Shown: piece by piece, positions 8,766-19,913 of the stretch
Position numbering within the stretch: position 1 is the stretch's first letter
Layout: every line of letters begins with the position of its first letter
Source of the DNA: Azolla caroliniana
Taxonomy: Eukaryota > Polypodiophyta
NCBI GenBank assembly: GCA_043228905.1
Contig: JBHGNT010000002.1
Location: 992,001-1,056,000, forward strand
Reading direction: 5' to 3'
Length of the DNA stretch: 64,000 nt
Program-made: the position numbers and the translations under genes
The notes under the pieces: generated by a model
What the model saw: only the letters and a program-made list of their open reading frames with translations
The model's database searches: none
What the model was told of the DNA's origin: nothing

Positions 8766-11199
8766 TTGGCACGTCGAGGTGACGCAATCCGAGCGCACCT
8801 GAGAATTGCCGCAACTTGTCAAGACCAAGAGGCTTGGTGAAGATGTCGGCAATCTGCCGATCCGTCGGAACGTACTGAAGTTCGACTTCACCGGAAAGGA
8901 CACGCTCACGGACGAAATGGTAGTGCACCTCAATGTGTTTGGTCCGTGCGTGGAAAACGGGGTTTTTCGCGAGCTGGATGCTGCTGAGGTCGTCGTTGGT
9001 TCTGACACCTCCTCTTGCAGGTCCTTAAGTAGCCGCTTCAACCATATGGCTTCGCATGTCGCGACAACTGCTCCTCGGTACTCAGCTTCGGTGCTCGACA
9101 GTGCAACTGTCGGCTGCTTCTTACTGCTCCACGCGATCGCGGCACTCCCGAGGGAGAACACGTATCCAGACGTGGATCGGCGATCAGCGGCGTTGCCAAC
9201 CCAATCAGCATCGGTGTAGCCGACTAATTGCGCGGCTGCACCGGTCCGATATAGCAGTCCCTGGTCCTTAGTGCCGTTGACATACTAAAGTATGCGTCAC
9301 GCACACTGAAGGTGCTCCTCGGTAGGTCGCGCCATGAATTGACTGATCACCCCGACCGGATAACTGAGGTCGGGTCGGGTGATGGTCAAGTATATGAGGC
9401 TTCCGACAATTTGTCGGAACCTCGTCGGGTCGCTTACCTTTCCCGTATCGGGACGAAGCTTGACGGTTATGTCCAGAGGAGTCGAGACGGACTTACAATC
9501 GGCCATCCCGAATTTGAAGAGCATACTCAGCACGTAATGACGTTGGCTGATCAATATGTCTTCGGGGGTACGGATCACTTCGATCCCGAGGAAGTAATGA
9601 AGGTCCCCCAGATCCTTCATGTCGAACGATGCTGCAAGCTGGAGCTTTACACGGTCGATTTCACCTAGGTTGGCGCCGGTGATGACCAAGTCATCAACAT
9701 ATAGTAAAATACTAGCCGGTCCAAGTCGACCTTTCCGGATGAACAGGGAAGAGTCCAATTTTGACGTGACGAAGCTCATCCGACATAGTTGTTGCGTGAT
9801 CTTCGCGTTCCAGACACGCGGGGCTTGCTTCAATCCGTAAAGGGACTTCTTCAGTCGGCATACTGCCGAGGAGTTCGTTCCGGAGTGAAATCCGGGGGGC
9901 TGTACCATGTACACCTGTTCCTCAAGGTCACCTTGAAGGAACGCATTCTTTACATCCATCTGATGTAGGTGCCACCCCTTGGCCGCGGCTATTACGAGCA
10001 AAACACGGACGATCGTCATTTTCGCGACCGGCGCAAACGTCTCATCGTAGTCGATGCCGTGTTTCTGCGCGTAGCCCTTTGCCACTAGCCGAGCCTTGTA
10101 CCGGTTGACCGAGCCATCGGTGTTGTACTTGACCTTGTACACCCACCTACACCCAATCGGTTTTACCCCTCTTGGTGCGTCAACCAGGTCCCAGGTCTCG
10201 TTCTCCGCCAATGCGTGCATCTCTTCCTCCATCGCGGCACGCCAATTCGCGTCTTTAGCCGCTTCTGCGTAGCTCTCCGGCTCACGCACTTCCGCTACAC
10301 GGGTCATGTACGCATAATGATGCGCCATGTACTCGTTGTATCCGAACCGCAAAACAAGATTCTTCTGGCGGGTAGATCGGCGTAATCTCGTATTAGCCGA
10401 TGTCGAGGCCTTCTCGGTCGACGCGGACTTCACCTGTAAAGAACCGTCACCGGTTCCCTCGGAGTCGGACTCGCGTCGGTCTGACTCGTTCCTATCCGTG
10501 CCGGAATCCGACACCTTCTTCTTCCCTTTCTCTTTGCGCGTAAGCCGTCTCCTCGGCTTCCTGCGCGGGGAATGCACGACCGAGTCTCCACTACTCGCCG
10601 GCTCTTCATCGGACTGATCGTATCGACTCAGTCATCCAGTCGGTCCACTTAAACGGAGTGAAATCGGACTCTCTTCGTGGGTCTCGATTTCGGGCTCATC
10701 CGGAGGCATCTCGGCCTCGCTGACCTCATCGTCAGAGCTCAGATTGGAGTCGGGGTTCGGAGTCGGGGGCTGGTACCAGGACGCGGACTCGTCAAACACA
10801 ACGTCGCGGCTAACACGCGCTTGTTTGGTGTGAGGGTTATAGCACTTATAACCCTTCTGCTCGTCCGAGTAACCGACCAAGATGCATTTCTCGGCCTTTG
10901 CATCCAGCTTCCTCCTTTTCTCCTTCGGTACATGCACATACGCAATGCTACCGAACACCCTCAAGTGTCGCAAGTTCGGCTTTGTTCCGAAATATAGCTC
11001 GTGCGCCGACAATTTGTCTCTGATCCGGTTCTGGATGTATACCGTGGTCCTTACCGCCTCGGCCCAGTAGAACTTGGGCAAGCTCTTCTCCTCCAGCATT
11101 GCCCGTGCCGCTTCCACAACTGACCGATTCTTCCTCTCGGCCACGCCGTTCTGCTCCGGCGTGTATCTACAACTGAATTCGTGCCGAATTCCTATTTGT

Positions 11200-11940
11200 T
11201 GACGGGAACTCAAGGCTCCTTATGTCCAGCACTCGGCCACAACCGAGCTTCTTTTCATACGCAGAAAACGGGAAACAAATGCACGACACAGTGGAGAAGA
11301 AAAATAATAGTACACAGGAGGTTTACGTGGAAAACCCCAAACTAGGCTGCAAACTGTCACTATGTGAGAATGTACAACAGTGAGTTCACTGAGGCAACGA
11401 CCTCGTGCTCACAGATCTTCGCCACACGCGGCGGTTACAACAGAGGCAACGACCTCTTTCTCTCTCTCTTTGTACACTATTACGTGCTCACTCTTCTTCT
11501 TGCACCAACAAAGAAAAAGAATGACAACAACAATAGTTACTAAAAGTTTGCCCTAAGTCATATTTATACTAATATGACTTTTCGGCTATTTACAAATGTA
11601 GCCTCGATGGGCTCTCAGAAACATATTTACGAATATGTCTCTTCATCCGGTTCTCACCGGGCCTGCACCATCCGGCTCTCCGTAGCCGAGTACTCCTCAT
11701 CCAGTTCATACCAGGCCTGCACCATCCGGCTCTCCGTAGCCGGGTACTCCTCATCCGGTTCATATCGAGCCTGCACCATCCTGCTCTCCGTAGCCGGGTA
11801 CTCCTCATCCGGTTCATACCGGGCCTGTACCATCCGGCTCTCCGTAGCCGGGTCCTCCTCATACGGTTTCGGCCTCGGCCGAGTTTGTTCATCGGCACTG
11901 TTCTTCTTCCTTCCCATCCGAAGGGACCTGTTTCCCAACA
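11200..11940 (-). mobile_element. Solo LTR, family A, inside E4 integrase
   Basis: A 741-bp LTR. On the plus strand it starts TGACGGGAACTC and ends TTTCCCAACA. Direct 5-bp duplications TTTGT flank it exactly (11195-11199 and 11941-11945). No internal region is present, so this is a recombined solo LTR. It carries about four minisatellite units (11650-11870) and the TATA hairpin (about 11556-11581). Removing it with one TTTGT copy restores the integrase frame of E4 at Y-L-Q-Q-I-G-I-R. Confidence 0.95.
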
Positions 11941-12676
11941 TTTGTTGTAGATAACCGTTGAATTGATCGGAAAAGTACTCTTTCCCGCCATCCGACCGCA
12001 GACACTTGATCTTTCGTCCCGTTTCCGTTTCCACGAACCCTTTGAGGTCCCGGAAACAGTCGAAGACTTCGCTCTTCCTCTCAATGAGGTAGATCCATGC
12101 GTGCCGCGTGTGGTCGTCGATGAAGGAGACGAAATATCGGCTCCCGCCAAGACTAACGTTTTGTGCCGGCCCCCATACATCGGAGTGTATAAGGTCGAGC
12201 TTGTTCCGGTTCCGGTTTCGCTCGTTTGGGAAAGGAAGTCGGTGTTGATTCCCGAGCTGGCAAGCTTCACAAATTTGTGCCTTTCGGCCACTAAATTTGG
12301 GCAATCCGAACACTACCTGTTTCGATTGCAGATCTTGAAGCCGCTGGTAGTTGACGTGGCCTATCCGCTTGTGCCACAAGTCGATGTCCGACTCGGATTT
12401 TTGTCCCTTCGCGAACATCGCGGTGCCGCCGTCAGAGGAGTCGAGGATGAACATCCTCCTGTCTCTGCGCCCTTGCGCAATCACACGGCCTTCTTCCTCA
12501 ATGAAGCACCCGAGATGTGTAAACCGGACCTCCATCCCTTGGTCGATGATCTGTCCGACCGAGACCAAGTTCTTCGTGATTGTCGGAACGTGCAACACGT
12601 TCATGAGTTTCCCTTTCTGCCCGACATGGCTAAGGGGAACTTCTCCGATATTCGCGATCGGATGCGGAGTGTCGTC

Positions 12677-13786
12677 TCAAGTTGCGACTACTCCAGGTTG
12701 TATCGGTCTTTCAAGGTACGAGAACCACTCCTTATGGCTCGTCATGTGGTTTGACGCGCCGGAGTCTACGTACCACACCTCGTCCAATCTCGGGGTGGTC
12801 TGTTTCATTGAGTTTGCTTCGTGTCTCGTCACGAAGGCAGACCCTTCTCCGGCTCTCCCGGAGTCTTCGGCGTAGTGCGATCGTTGCCGATTTCCCTTGT
12901 CGGTATGTCCGGAGCCGTTTCCGGAACCGGTTCTCTCCGAATCGGCGCGCTTCTTCAAACACTCACTTTCCCTGTGGCCTTTCTTGCCACAGTACCAGCA
13001 TTCCGCGATGGCCTTCCCTTGCCGGTTCTCATCGCTTTGACTCCCCTTGTTTCCGGAGGGTCCGGAGTAGCTGTCGGCATCACTTCGGTGCCTTCTTCCT
13101 TGATCTCGTCGGCCGCCTCCATTGCGCGCCGACTCGCCTCGTCCTCCACGTCCACGGGGCCTATCTCCCTCCGTGTACAACATTTTTCTGTCGGTGTGCG
13201 TGCTTGTAGACACACCCGCGTGGTTCTCCTCTACCAGGAGCATTGACTGTAAGTCGAAAAAGGACGGCGTATTCTCCTGGGTACACACAGCCGTTCGGAA
13301 CGCTCCGAACTTCGACGCCAAGCCTCCGAGACAGATCTGGACCATCTCGCTCTCCTTGATGTTCACCTCTATGGAGGCGAGGGAGTCGCAGATATCCTTG
13401 ATCTTCGAGGTATAGTCCGCCACCGACAAGTCGCGTTGTCGTAGGTTGCTCAACTCCTGTCGGAGCTGAAGCTTCCTTGTTGTGGTGCTCGCGGTGAAAA
13501 TCTTCTTCATATTTTCCCACGCACCCTTCGGCGTCTTTGCATCCCGAACATAGCTCAATAGCTGTTCGCCCACACACGACGCGAAGCAGTATAATACCCT
13601 GCTCGCCGATTGATCCCACGACGGGAAGTCTCTGTGTGTCGATTCGGGTGCCGCGTCATTAGCTCCTTCGACATAACTCCAGTAGTCGTGCCCGAGTAGG
13701 TATTGGTGCATCTTGTAGGACCAAGACGCGTAGTTGGTTCTGTCGAGCTTCTCTGTTGGAAGCGAGCTCGCCATTCCTCTATCCAT
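12677..13786 (-). CDS. E4 Gag and protease N-terminus (family B)
   Basis: A 369-residue frame beginning MDRGMASSLPTEKLDRTNYASW, the family-B Gag start (NYASWSYKM). Downstream motifs are LRQELSNLRQRDLSVADYTSKIKDI, a G/R/D-rich basic region, a CCHC knuckle (CWYCGKKGHRESEC) at about residue 264 and the protease motif VWYVDSGASNHMTS near the end. The frame stops at 12674-12676 and then continues in the same frame into integrase, so the stop is probably a point mutation in a single gag-pol polyprotein. The start lies 45 bases inside the primer site. Confidence 0.8.
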   Translation of the reverse strand: MDRGMASSLPTEKLDRTNYASWSYKMHQYLLGHDYWSYVEGANDAAPESTHRDFPSWDQSASRVLYCFASCVGEQLLSYVRDAKTPKGAWENMKKIFTASTTTRKLQLRQELSNLRQRDLSVADYTSKIKDICDSLASIEVNIKESEMVQICLGGLASKFGAFRTAVCTQENTPSFFDLQSMLLVEENHAGVSTSTHTDRKMLYTEGDRPRGRGGRGESARNGGGRRDQGRRHRSDADSYSGPSGNKGSQSDENRQGKAIAECWYCGKKGHRESECLKKRADSERTGSGNGSGHTDKGNRQRSHYAEDSGRAGEGSAFVTRHEANSMKQTTPRLDEVWYVDSGASNHMTSHKEWFSYLERPIQPGVVAT

Positions 13787-13831
13787 CGTTCTTCTTCATC
13801 AAGCTGTGTCGGCTGTAGAGAGGTTCTCAAC

Positions 13832-13849
13832 CCTCGCGCTCTGATACCA
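13832..13849 (-). other. E4 primer-binding site (tRNA-iMet)
   Basis: TGGTATCAGAGCGCGAGG on the minus strand, directly adjoining the 5' LTR with no spacer. Confidence 0.9.
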
Positions 13850-14260
13850 TGTAAAAAGTAACGTGCGGAAGCAGGTATAAAGACCGAACAGAAGGAAGAA
13901 AGACTCAGGTTTAATGGAGAGCTTGAGCTTACGCAGTATACGCGGGAGAGACAGAGAGAGTGAGAGAGAAAACACAAGAACTGTATTCAACAAAAAACAA
14001 TCTCAATACTCGACTCTATCTTACATATGTGTGTTCAATGAACACCTTTATACAGGTCCTTGAAGGACTGACCGAAGTACTGACAGTACTTCATTGCTCA
14101 TTAAGAGCTCCTACACTAACTCCCAAATATATTCCTCACGGAATATCTTTCCTAACGGCCTCCCGGTTTACGCACCGATCCGACCCTACCGATCGGTCCC
14201 AACCGATCCGGTCCTCGGCTTCTTCAGCCGATCCAACCGATGTTGAGCTTGTCTCTCAAC
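13850..14260 (-). mobile_element. E4 5' LTR
   Basis: A 411-bp partner of 7807-8217 with the same TATA and hairpins. Its outer terminus is CTCAAC, without the final A, and runs straight into a plus-strand family-A fragment at 14261. Confidence 0.9.
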
Positions 14261-14782
14261 CTATGTGTCTCCAATTCGGCTCCGGTAAACCTCAACTTGA
14301 CGGTTTTACCGATTCGGACATGTCGGCTTATGTGGATACCAGCCGGTCTACATCCGGGTATGTAATGACATATGCAGGGGGAGCTGTTTCGTGGCAGTTG
14401 AGGTTGTAGAAGACGGTTGCGTTGTCAACCACGGAGGCGGAGTACATGGCGGCTGTGGAAGCCGGCAAGGAAATATTATGGATGAAGGACTTCATCGGAG
14501 AGCTCGGTATCCGGTAAGATGAATATCGGCTCTATTGCGACAGTCAAAGTGCCATCCACCTTGCTAAGAATGCGGCCTACCATTCCTGGACGAAGCATAT
14601 CCAGCAAAGGTATCACTAGATCCGGGAAAGAGTAGATGACCAGGAGTTCGCGCTGACGAAGATCCACACGGCCGAGAACGGGTCAGATATACTGACCAAA
14701 GTACTGATACACAACAAACTGGATGCATGCCAGAAGCGGATCGGACTAGTAAGACATCCCATGCCGTAGTGAAGGGGGATTT
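14261..14782 (+). pseudogene. E6: truncated family-A copia, RNase H end
   Basis: A plus-strand RNase H remnant nearly identical to E8 23477-23994: STSGYVMTYAGGAVSW, ALSTTEAEYMAA, YCDSQSAIHLAKNAAYHSW. Stops occur at the codons for W/Q/R seen in E8 or E2 (for example TAG at about 14407 and TAA at about 14515). It ends with a polypurine tract (about 14770-14780) before the LTR. All of gag, integrase, RT and the 5' LTR is missing; the break abuts the E4 LTR exactly. Confidence 0.85.
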
Positions 14783-15506
14783 TGTTAGGAAACAGGTCCT
14801 TCCGGATGGGAAGTGAGAAGAACAGTACTGATGAGCAAACTCGGCCGAGGCCGAAACCAGATGTGGAAGTCCCGGCTACGGAAGACCCGGTGAGAACCGG
14901 ATGACAAGTACCCGGCAACTGAAGACCCGGTGAGAACCGGATGACGAGTACCCGGCAAGAGCCGGATGGTGAAGACCCGGTGAGAACCGGATGACATGTG
15001 CCCGACAAGCACCAGATGATGCATGCCCGGTGAGGAGTGCTCACCGGATGAAGGGACATATTCGTAAATATGTTTCTGATAGTCCATCGGAACTATATTT
15101 GTAAATAGCTGAAAAGTCATATTAGTATAAATATGACTTAGGGCAAACTTAGTGAAGGTTGTTGTCATTCTTGTTGGCGCAAGATTAGAGCGCGTAACTG
15201 TGTACAGAGAGAGTGAGAGAGAGGAAGTGGTCGTTGCCTCTGTTGTAACCGCCGCCTGTGGCGAAGATAGAAAGCTCGAGGTCGTTGCTTCGGTGTTTTA
15301 CCATTTGTACATTCTGATATAGTGATAGTTTGTAGTCTGTGGGTTGCCGTGGTTTTTTTCCCTAGTTTGGGTTTTTTTCACGTTAAGATCCTGTGTTCTC
15401 TTCTCTCCATTGTGTCGTGCATTCATTCCCCGTTTTTTTTTCTGTGTTTTGATTCTAAGCTCGGTTGTGGCCGAGCGTTGTTCATCGGGAGCGTGTGTTC
15501 GTGTCA
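14783..15506 (+). mobile_element. E6 3' LTR (family A)
   Basis: A 724-bp LTR beginning TGTTAGGAAACAGG and ending TTCGTGTCA. It has CCGG-rich minisatellite units (about 14875-15000) and the hairpin/TATA module (about 15055-15140). CAACA follows at 15507-15511. Confidence 0.9.
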
Positions 15507-15815
15507 CAACAGACGACAAACGGCAACGGCAATGGTGGCAGCAAACGACGATGACTACGACAGATGACAAAAAGAGCCGTTAGCAGCAAATAACGGTGGC
15601 GGTAGACGACGATGACAACAAACGGCATAAAGAGCCATTAGCAAGAGAGAGAGAGAGAGAGAGAGAGAGTAGCTACAAAACGTTTTTATAAAAGAGGGGT
15701 ATTTTAAGAATTATTATTTATTACTTTATATATCATAATATGTTTTATTTGTACTCCTAATATTATACTTTATTTTATAATCTAACATCTGGAACAATGT
15801 CGACGGATCTCATCT
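15507..15815. other. Intergenic stretch
   Basis: Imperfect GACGACAAACGGCAA-type repeats (15512-15620) and a (GA)n run (about 15645-15669), then strongly AT-rich DNA. No gene is visible. Confidence 0.6.
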
Positions 15816-17113
15816 TCATCTGCTATCAATCGCCTCATTATCCTTGTCTCCGTCTCGGTCCTCCGCTTTCCCGCCGCCACCTTTCGTCTCTCCGGTCTCA
15901 CGTTGGCACATGGGCACAATGGCCGAAGTCTCTAGAACCGGTGTGGAGAAATCTTTGGCACCATCGATCACCGACGACTTATCCATAGCCACCTCCGTTT
16001 GGACGTCGTTGTTCGTGGCTATCTCTTCCTCTCTATAGGCTTTTCCATCCTCGATTATGCTTGCAGCTCCTTCGCTCGAGTTTTTGGACCCCCATGCCCG
16101 AAACCATCTGTCCTCTTCCAAACCAGCAATCGTCGCCTCCACAATTCCGACCTTATCCTCGGTTGGTCTTCCTTCACAAGTTGAGAGGGTGGCTTGCTCC
16201 ACACCCTCTCCCGTGGTACCATCGTATCGTTCTTCGGCCTCCTCACAGGCCCCGTCCTTCGTCCTTGAGGAGGAGACTTCCTCCTCGTCATTCGGTCCTT
16301 TGGAGTCTGGCTCCATAATGGACCCTTCTTCGGCTTTGATCCGCATCGTCATGATCTCGTACGCCTCCCTTATCAATGCTTCTATGTCGAGCACCACCAG
16401 ACTATTCCGCGATGAGCTCTCCTTCTTCGGTGGTAGTGTGTCGTCACTTGCCACCCCTTTTCCGGCGCTGCTCATGGGGCATGTTGTAGCCGACAATGTC
16501 CCCGTCCGCTTCTCATCATGTCGCTGACATACCCTCTCTACTTCGGTCCAATCCTCGGTGAGGCAGTTTGCTCCATCATTGTCTTCGAGTTCAAGTAAAA
16601 TGGTCATCCTTTCTTTTCGATTGACTGACTTAAAATATAATAGGACCTTATCCACCCCCACCAATCTTCGATCCCACTCTGAAAGTTGAACAAAACGATG
16701 CTCAAACTCTTGGAATGTTTGCATTGCACTTTGATGGGTCTTCACCGATGCTGCCCATTGGTCGAACTCATGCCGACCTTGCCCCTTCGGTTTCTCATAC
16801 CCACATGCCTCCAATAGAGCTCCCTTGAAGGACTCCCACGACTCATGACCTTCTCGAAGCTCTTTGACCTCTTTGTGTATTGATACGGCCACCACCCGAC
16901 AAAAATACTCTAGCCTTGTTGCTTCGTCCACGTCGCACTTCATCATCTCGGTATTGTAGGCTCTCAAAACTTTTGGGACCTCGTCCCTGTTGAAATAGTC
17001 GACTCATTCAACCATGCTCTCGACGGCTTGTTGAGCCGCCTCTCATCTTTCTTTTTTCCTTACAAAATCCATCATATCCTCTCCATTACTTTCGTGAAGT
17101 CTTCCTCTTCCAT
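15816..17113 (-). pseudogene. Gag-like retroelement reading frame (probably Ty3/gypsy-type), damaged
   Basis: The main frame runs 15816-16967. Sequence upstream continues the similarity to a likely start ATG at 17113 (MEEEDFTKVMER) but contains a TGA, a TAA and a frame change. The N-terminal third is helical and Gag-like: RLEYFCRVVAVSIHKEV, ESFKGALLEACGYEKPKG, FEHRFVQLSEWDRRL, WTEVERVCQRHDEKR. The C-terminal two thirds is acidic and low-complexity (E/D/S/T-rich). No zinc knuckle, protease, RT or integrase follows before the AT-rich DNA at 15.7 kb, so any pol is lost. Assignment to a gypsy-type Gag is by general pattern only; a domesticated or unrelated acidic protein is possible. Confidence 0.45.
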
Positions 17114-17666
17114 CCTCGTCCTCCCTTGCCGCTTGTTCACGTCGGGTTCACTAAAGATGTCGCGGAAATCCACGTGTGCGTGTCGGCTTGGGCGGGACTA
17201 CAGGGGTCTTGGACTAAGGAGTAAAAGAAGGGGGGGGAAATGGGAGCTTAACCGTGCCTCCGAGCACAAAAAGGGAGTAACAACATTGTGTGAATATTAT
17301 AAAGATAAAGGGTTAGATCGAGACAAGGCTCATCAAGCTAATTGCATTACGAGGCACCAAAGCCACAATATGATTACAACCGCGACCATCTAGGCCGGAC
17401 TCAAGCACAACTAAAAGAAACCCTTTGCTGATAGGAAGAAGAACTAACCCTAATCAAGAGAAAGGAAAATGATAGAGAAAGCGAACCTAGAACCAAAACC
17501 CTAAAAAAAATAGGGATAAGGAAAGAAACCCTAACGGTCTACCTCAAAATGACAAAATGCCCTTAACTCCCTCTCCTCTCATTTTCACACACATCATTAC
17601 CATGCCCACTACTCATTATACCCTTACTTCTATGCACTTTCTTTCCCTACGTGTGCATGTGCACCT
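17114..17666. other. Intergenic or leader of the gag-like element
   Basis: Purine-rich DNA with a G-run (about 17230-17238) and AAACCCTAA-like motifs (about 17500-17530). No LTR border, primer site or gene was recognised. Confidence 0.5.
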
Positions 17667-18324
17667 TGACAGGAACTGCACGCTCCCTATGCGCAACGCT
17701 CGGCCACAACCGAGCTTAGAATCATACACAGAAAACGGGAAATGAAACACACGACTCAAAGGCAAGAAGAGTACACAGGATGTTTAACGTGGAAAACCCT
17801 GAGAGGGAAAAACCACGGGAGTCCATAGACTCCAAACTATCAGTATATAAGAATATACAATGGTGGAGCACCAAGGCAACGACCTCGAGCTTGCTATCTT
17901 TGCCACAGTCGGCGGTTACAACAGAGATACGAAACCTTCGTCTCTTTCTCTCTCTCTCACTCTGTACACTGTTACGCGCTCTCTCTTCTTGCACCAACAA
18001 GAATGACAACAACTCACAATAAGTTTGCCCTAAGTCATATTTATACTAATATGACTTTTCGGCTATTTACAAATATAGCCTCGATGGACTCTCAGAAACA
18101 TATTTATGAATATGTCTGTTCATCCGGTGAGCACTCCTCACCGAGCCTGCATCATCCGGCGCTTGCCGGGTACTTGCCATCCGGTTCTCACCGGGTCTGC
18201 ACCATCCGGCTCTCCGTAGCCGGGGTCGTCATCCAGTTTCGGCCGAGGCCTATCGGCCGAGGCCGAGTTTGCTCATCAGCACTATTCTTCTCCCTTCCCA
18301 TCCGGAGGGACCTATCTCCCAACA
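17667..18324 (-). mobile_element. Solo LTR, family A
   Basis: A 658-bp LTR. On the plus strand it starts TGACAGGAACTG and ends CTCCCAACA. Exact flanking duplications CACCT lie at 17662-17666 and 18325-18329. It has only about one to two minisatellite units (18130-18240), fewer than the other copies, and keeps the TATA hairpin (about 18033-18058). No internal sequence is present. Confidence 0.95.
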
Positions 18325-18509
18325 CACCTAAATGCACATCACATTTATACTTTACGAACTTTTTGGTGCACTTTAGCACCTTACATTTCACCTTTCCCCT
18401 TTACATTTGCTTTCTTATTCTTATTTAATTAATTCCTAAGTGCATGTGCAATGTTGCACATCCCATTTTTATTTGTCCCACTCGGGTTTCTCACCATAGC
18501 TGAAAATCA

Positions 18510-19204
18510 TCACAACAACGTAGTCAGCCGATTCAGCTACAATGACTATATGGCATATCATTATGCATTCATGATTAAGGTGGAGACAACCTGAGAGCCG
18601 GAAATTTTTTCCGAAGCTATGAAGGACCCACGATGGGTCGAAGCGATGACCAAGGAGATGAAAGCACTCTCCAAAAACGAGACATGGGATCTCTTTCCCT
18701 CTTCGCCCCACCAAAAGGCAATCAGTTGCCGATGGATATTCAAGGTGAAGCACAATGCTGACAGCACCGTCAATAGGTATAAGGCCGGACTTGTGGCAAA
18801 AGGGTATGCGCTGACTCACAGGGTCAATTACGAAGAGACCTTTGCCCTAGTGGCAAAGATGACAGCCAACCAAACTGTAATCACGCTTGCAGTAGCAAAA
18901 GGGTGGCATCTCCACCAAATGGACGTGAAGAACGCCTTTCTCCAAGGTGAGTTAGAAGAGGAGGTGTACATGGTACAACCACTCGAATTCGAGTTGACTG
19001 TGCATCTGATTGTTGTCTGCCAACTCAAAAAGCCTCTCTACGGCCTCAACTAGGCATCAAGAGCATGGCATTTGAATATAACTCAATATCTTCACCAAAT
19101 CGGCTTTAGAGGACAATTATTCCCTATTCATTTGGAACAACTTCAGAGGACCATTATTCATTACAATTTATGTAGATGACTTGGTCATTGGAGGAGATCA
19201 TATC
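18510..19204 (+). pseudogene. E7 pol, part 1: N-terminal RT (family B), split by E8
   Basis: A plus-strand copia [59 protein letters not shown], and the start of the catalytic YVDDLVIGGDH just before the break at 19204. It is damaged by TGA at 18592, TAG at about 19051 and a frameshift near 19100. No gag or integrase precedes it; the sequence loses similarity left of about 18510. It continues at 24660 after the E8 insertion. Confidence 0.85.
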
Positions 19205-19910
19205 TGTTAGGAAACAGGTCCCTCCGGATGGGAAGTGAGAAGAACAGTACTGATGAGCAAACTCGGCCGAGGCCGAAACCGGATGTGGAAGACCCGGCTA
19301 CGGAAGACCCGGTGAGAACCGGATGACAAGGACCCGGCAACGGAAGACCCGGTGAGAACCGGATGAAGAGTACCCAACTACGGAAGACCCGGTGAGAACC
19401 GGATGACAAGTGCCCGGCAAGATCCGGATGATGCAGGCCCGGTGAGGAGCGCTCACCGAATGAAGGGACATATTCGTAAATATGTCGTCTGAGAGTCCAT
19501 CGGGGCTATATTTGTAAATAGCCGAAAAGTCATATTAGTATAAATATGACTTAGGGCAAACTTATTGAGTGGTCGTCATTCTTGTTGGTGCAAGACTTGA
19601 GAGCGCGTAACAGCGTACAGAGAGAGAGAGAGAGGAAGAGATCGTTGCCTCTGTTGTAACCACCGCCTGTGGCGAAGATCGTGAGCACGAGGCCGTTGCC
19701 TCCGTGAGCTCACTGTTGTAATCATTGTGATATAGTGATAGTTTGGAGTCTGTGGACTCCCATGGTTTTTCCCTCTCAGGGTTTTCCACGTTAAACATCC
19801 TGTGTACTCTTCTCTCCTTTATGTCGTGAGTTCATTATCCGTTTTCTGTGTTTGATCTTAGACTCGGTTGTGGCCATGCGTTGTATATCGGGAGCGTGTA
19901 GTTCTTGTCA
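19205..19910 (+). mobile_element. E8 5' LTR
   Basis: A 706-bp LTR from TGTTAGGAAACAGG to GTTCTTGTCA. It has three minisatellite units (about 19303-19430). Three perfect hairpins follow (19467-19486, 19504-19523, 19527-19552); the last holds the TATA box TATAAAT (19539-19545). A (GA)n run lies at about 19619-19635. Confidence 0.95.
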
Positions 19911-19913
19911 AAG

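Larger units (their letters stand above)
8212..12676 (-). pseudogene. E4 Pol: integrase, RT, RNase H
   Basis: Integrase HHCC domain (LWHKRIGHVNYQRL, then ICEACQLGNQHRLPF) and DDE motifs (LIHSDVWGP, CLRSDGGKEY, TPEQNGVAERKNR) lie at 12604-10900, interrupted by the solo LTR. A D/S-rich linker follows. RT (10577-9297) has [38 protein letters not shown] and the catalytic LLYVDDLVITGA. RNase H (9290-8770) has ALSSTEAEYRGA and YVPTDRQIADIFTKPLG. Removing the solo LTR restores a single frame from gag through RT. Damage is limited to in-frame stops at 12674, 10629 (CGA-to-TGA type) and 9294 (CGA-to-TGA type), plus a small deletion/frameshift near 8985 that removes the YCDN motif of RNase H. Confidence 0.85.
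7807..14260 (-). mobile_element. E4: family-B copia retrotransposon with both LTRs
   Basis: A minus-strand element with 411-bp LTRs at 13850-14260 (5') and 7807-8217 (3'). It has a primer site abutting the 5' LTR, one long gag-pol frame and a polypurine tract. The two LTRs differ at roughly 17 positions by eye (about 4%), so it is not very recent. It is interrupted by a family-A solo LTR (11200-11940). Its left flank is GGGTA (7802-7806). The right flank does not match, because 14261 starts a different, plus-strand element. Confidence 0.9.

Noticed and set aside
8196-8840. 214-codon plus-strand frame
   Set aside because: It is the antisense shadow of the E4 Pol C-terminal extension, which is continuous with RNase H on the minus strand.
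7802-14265. A target duplication for E4
   Set aside because: Left flank GGGTA is not matched on the right, where an unrelated plus-strand fragment begins. No TSD can be claimed.
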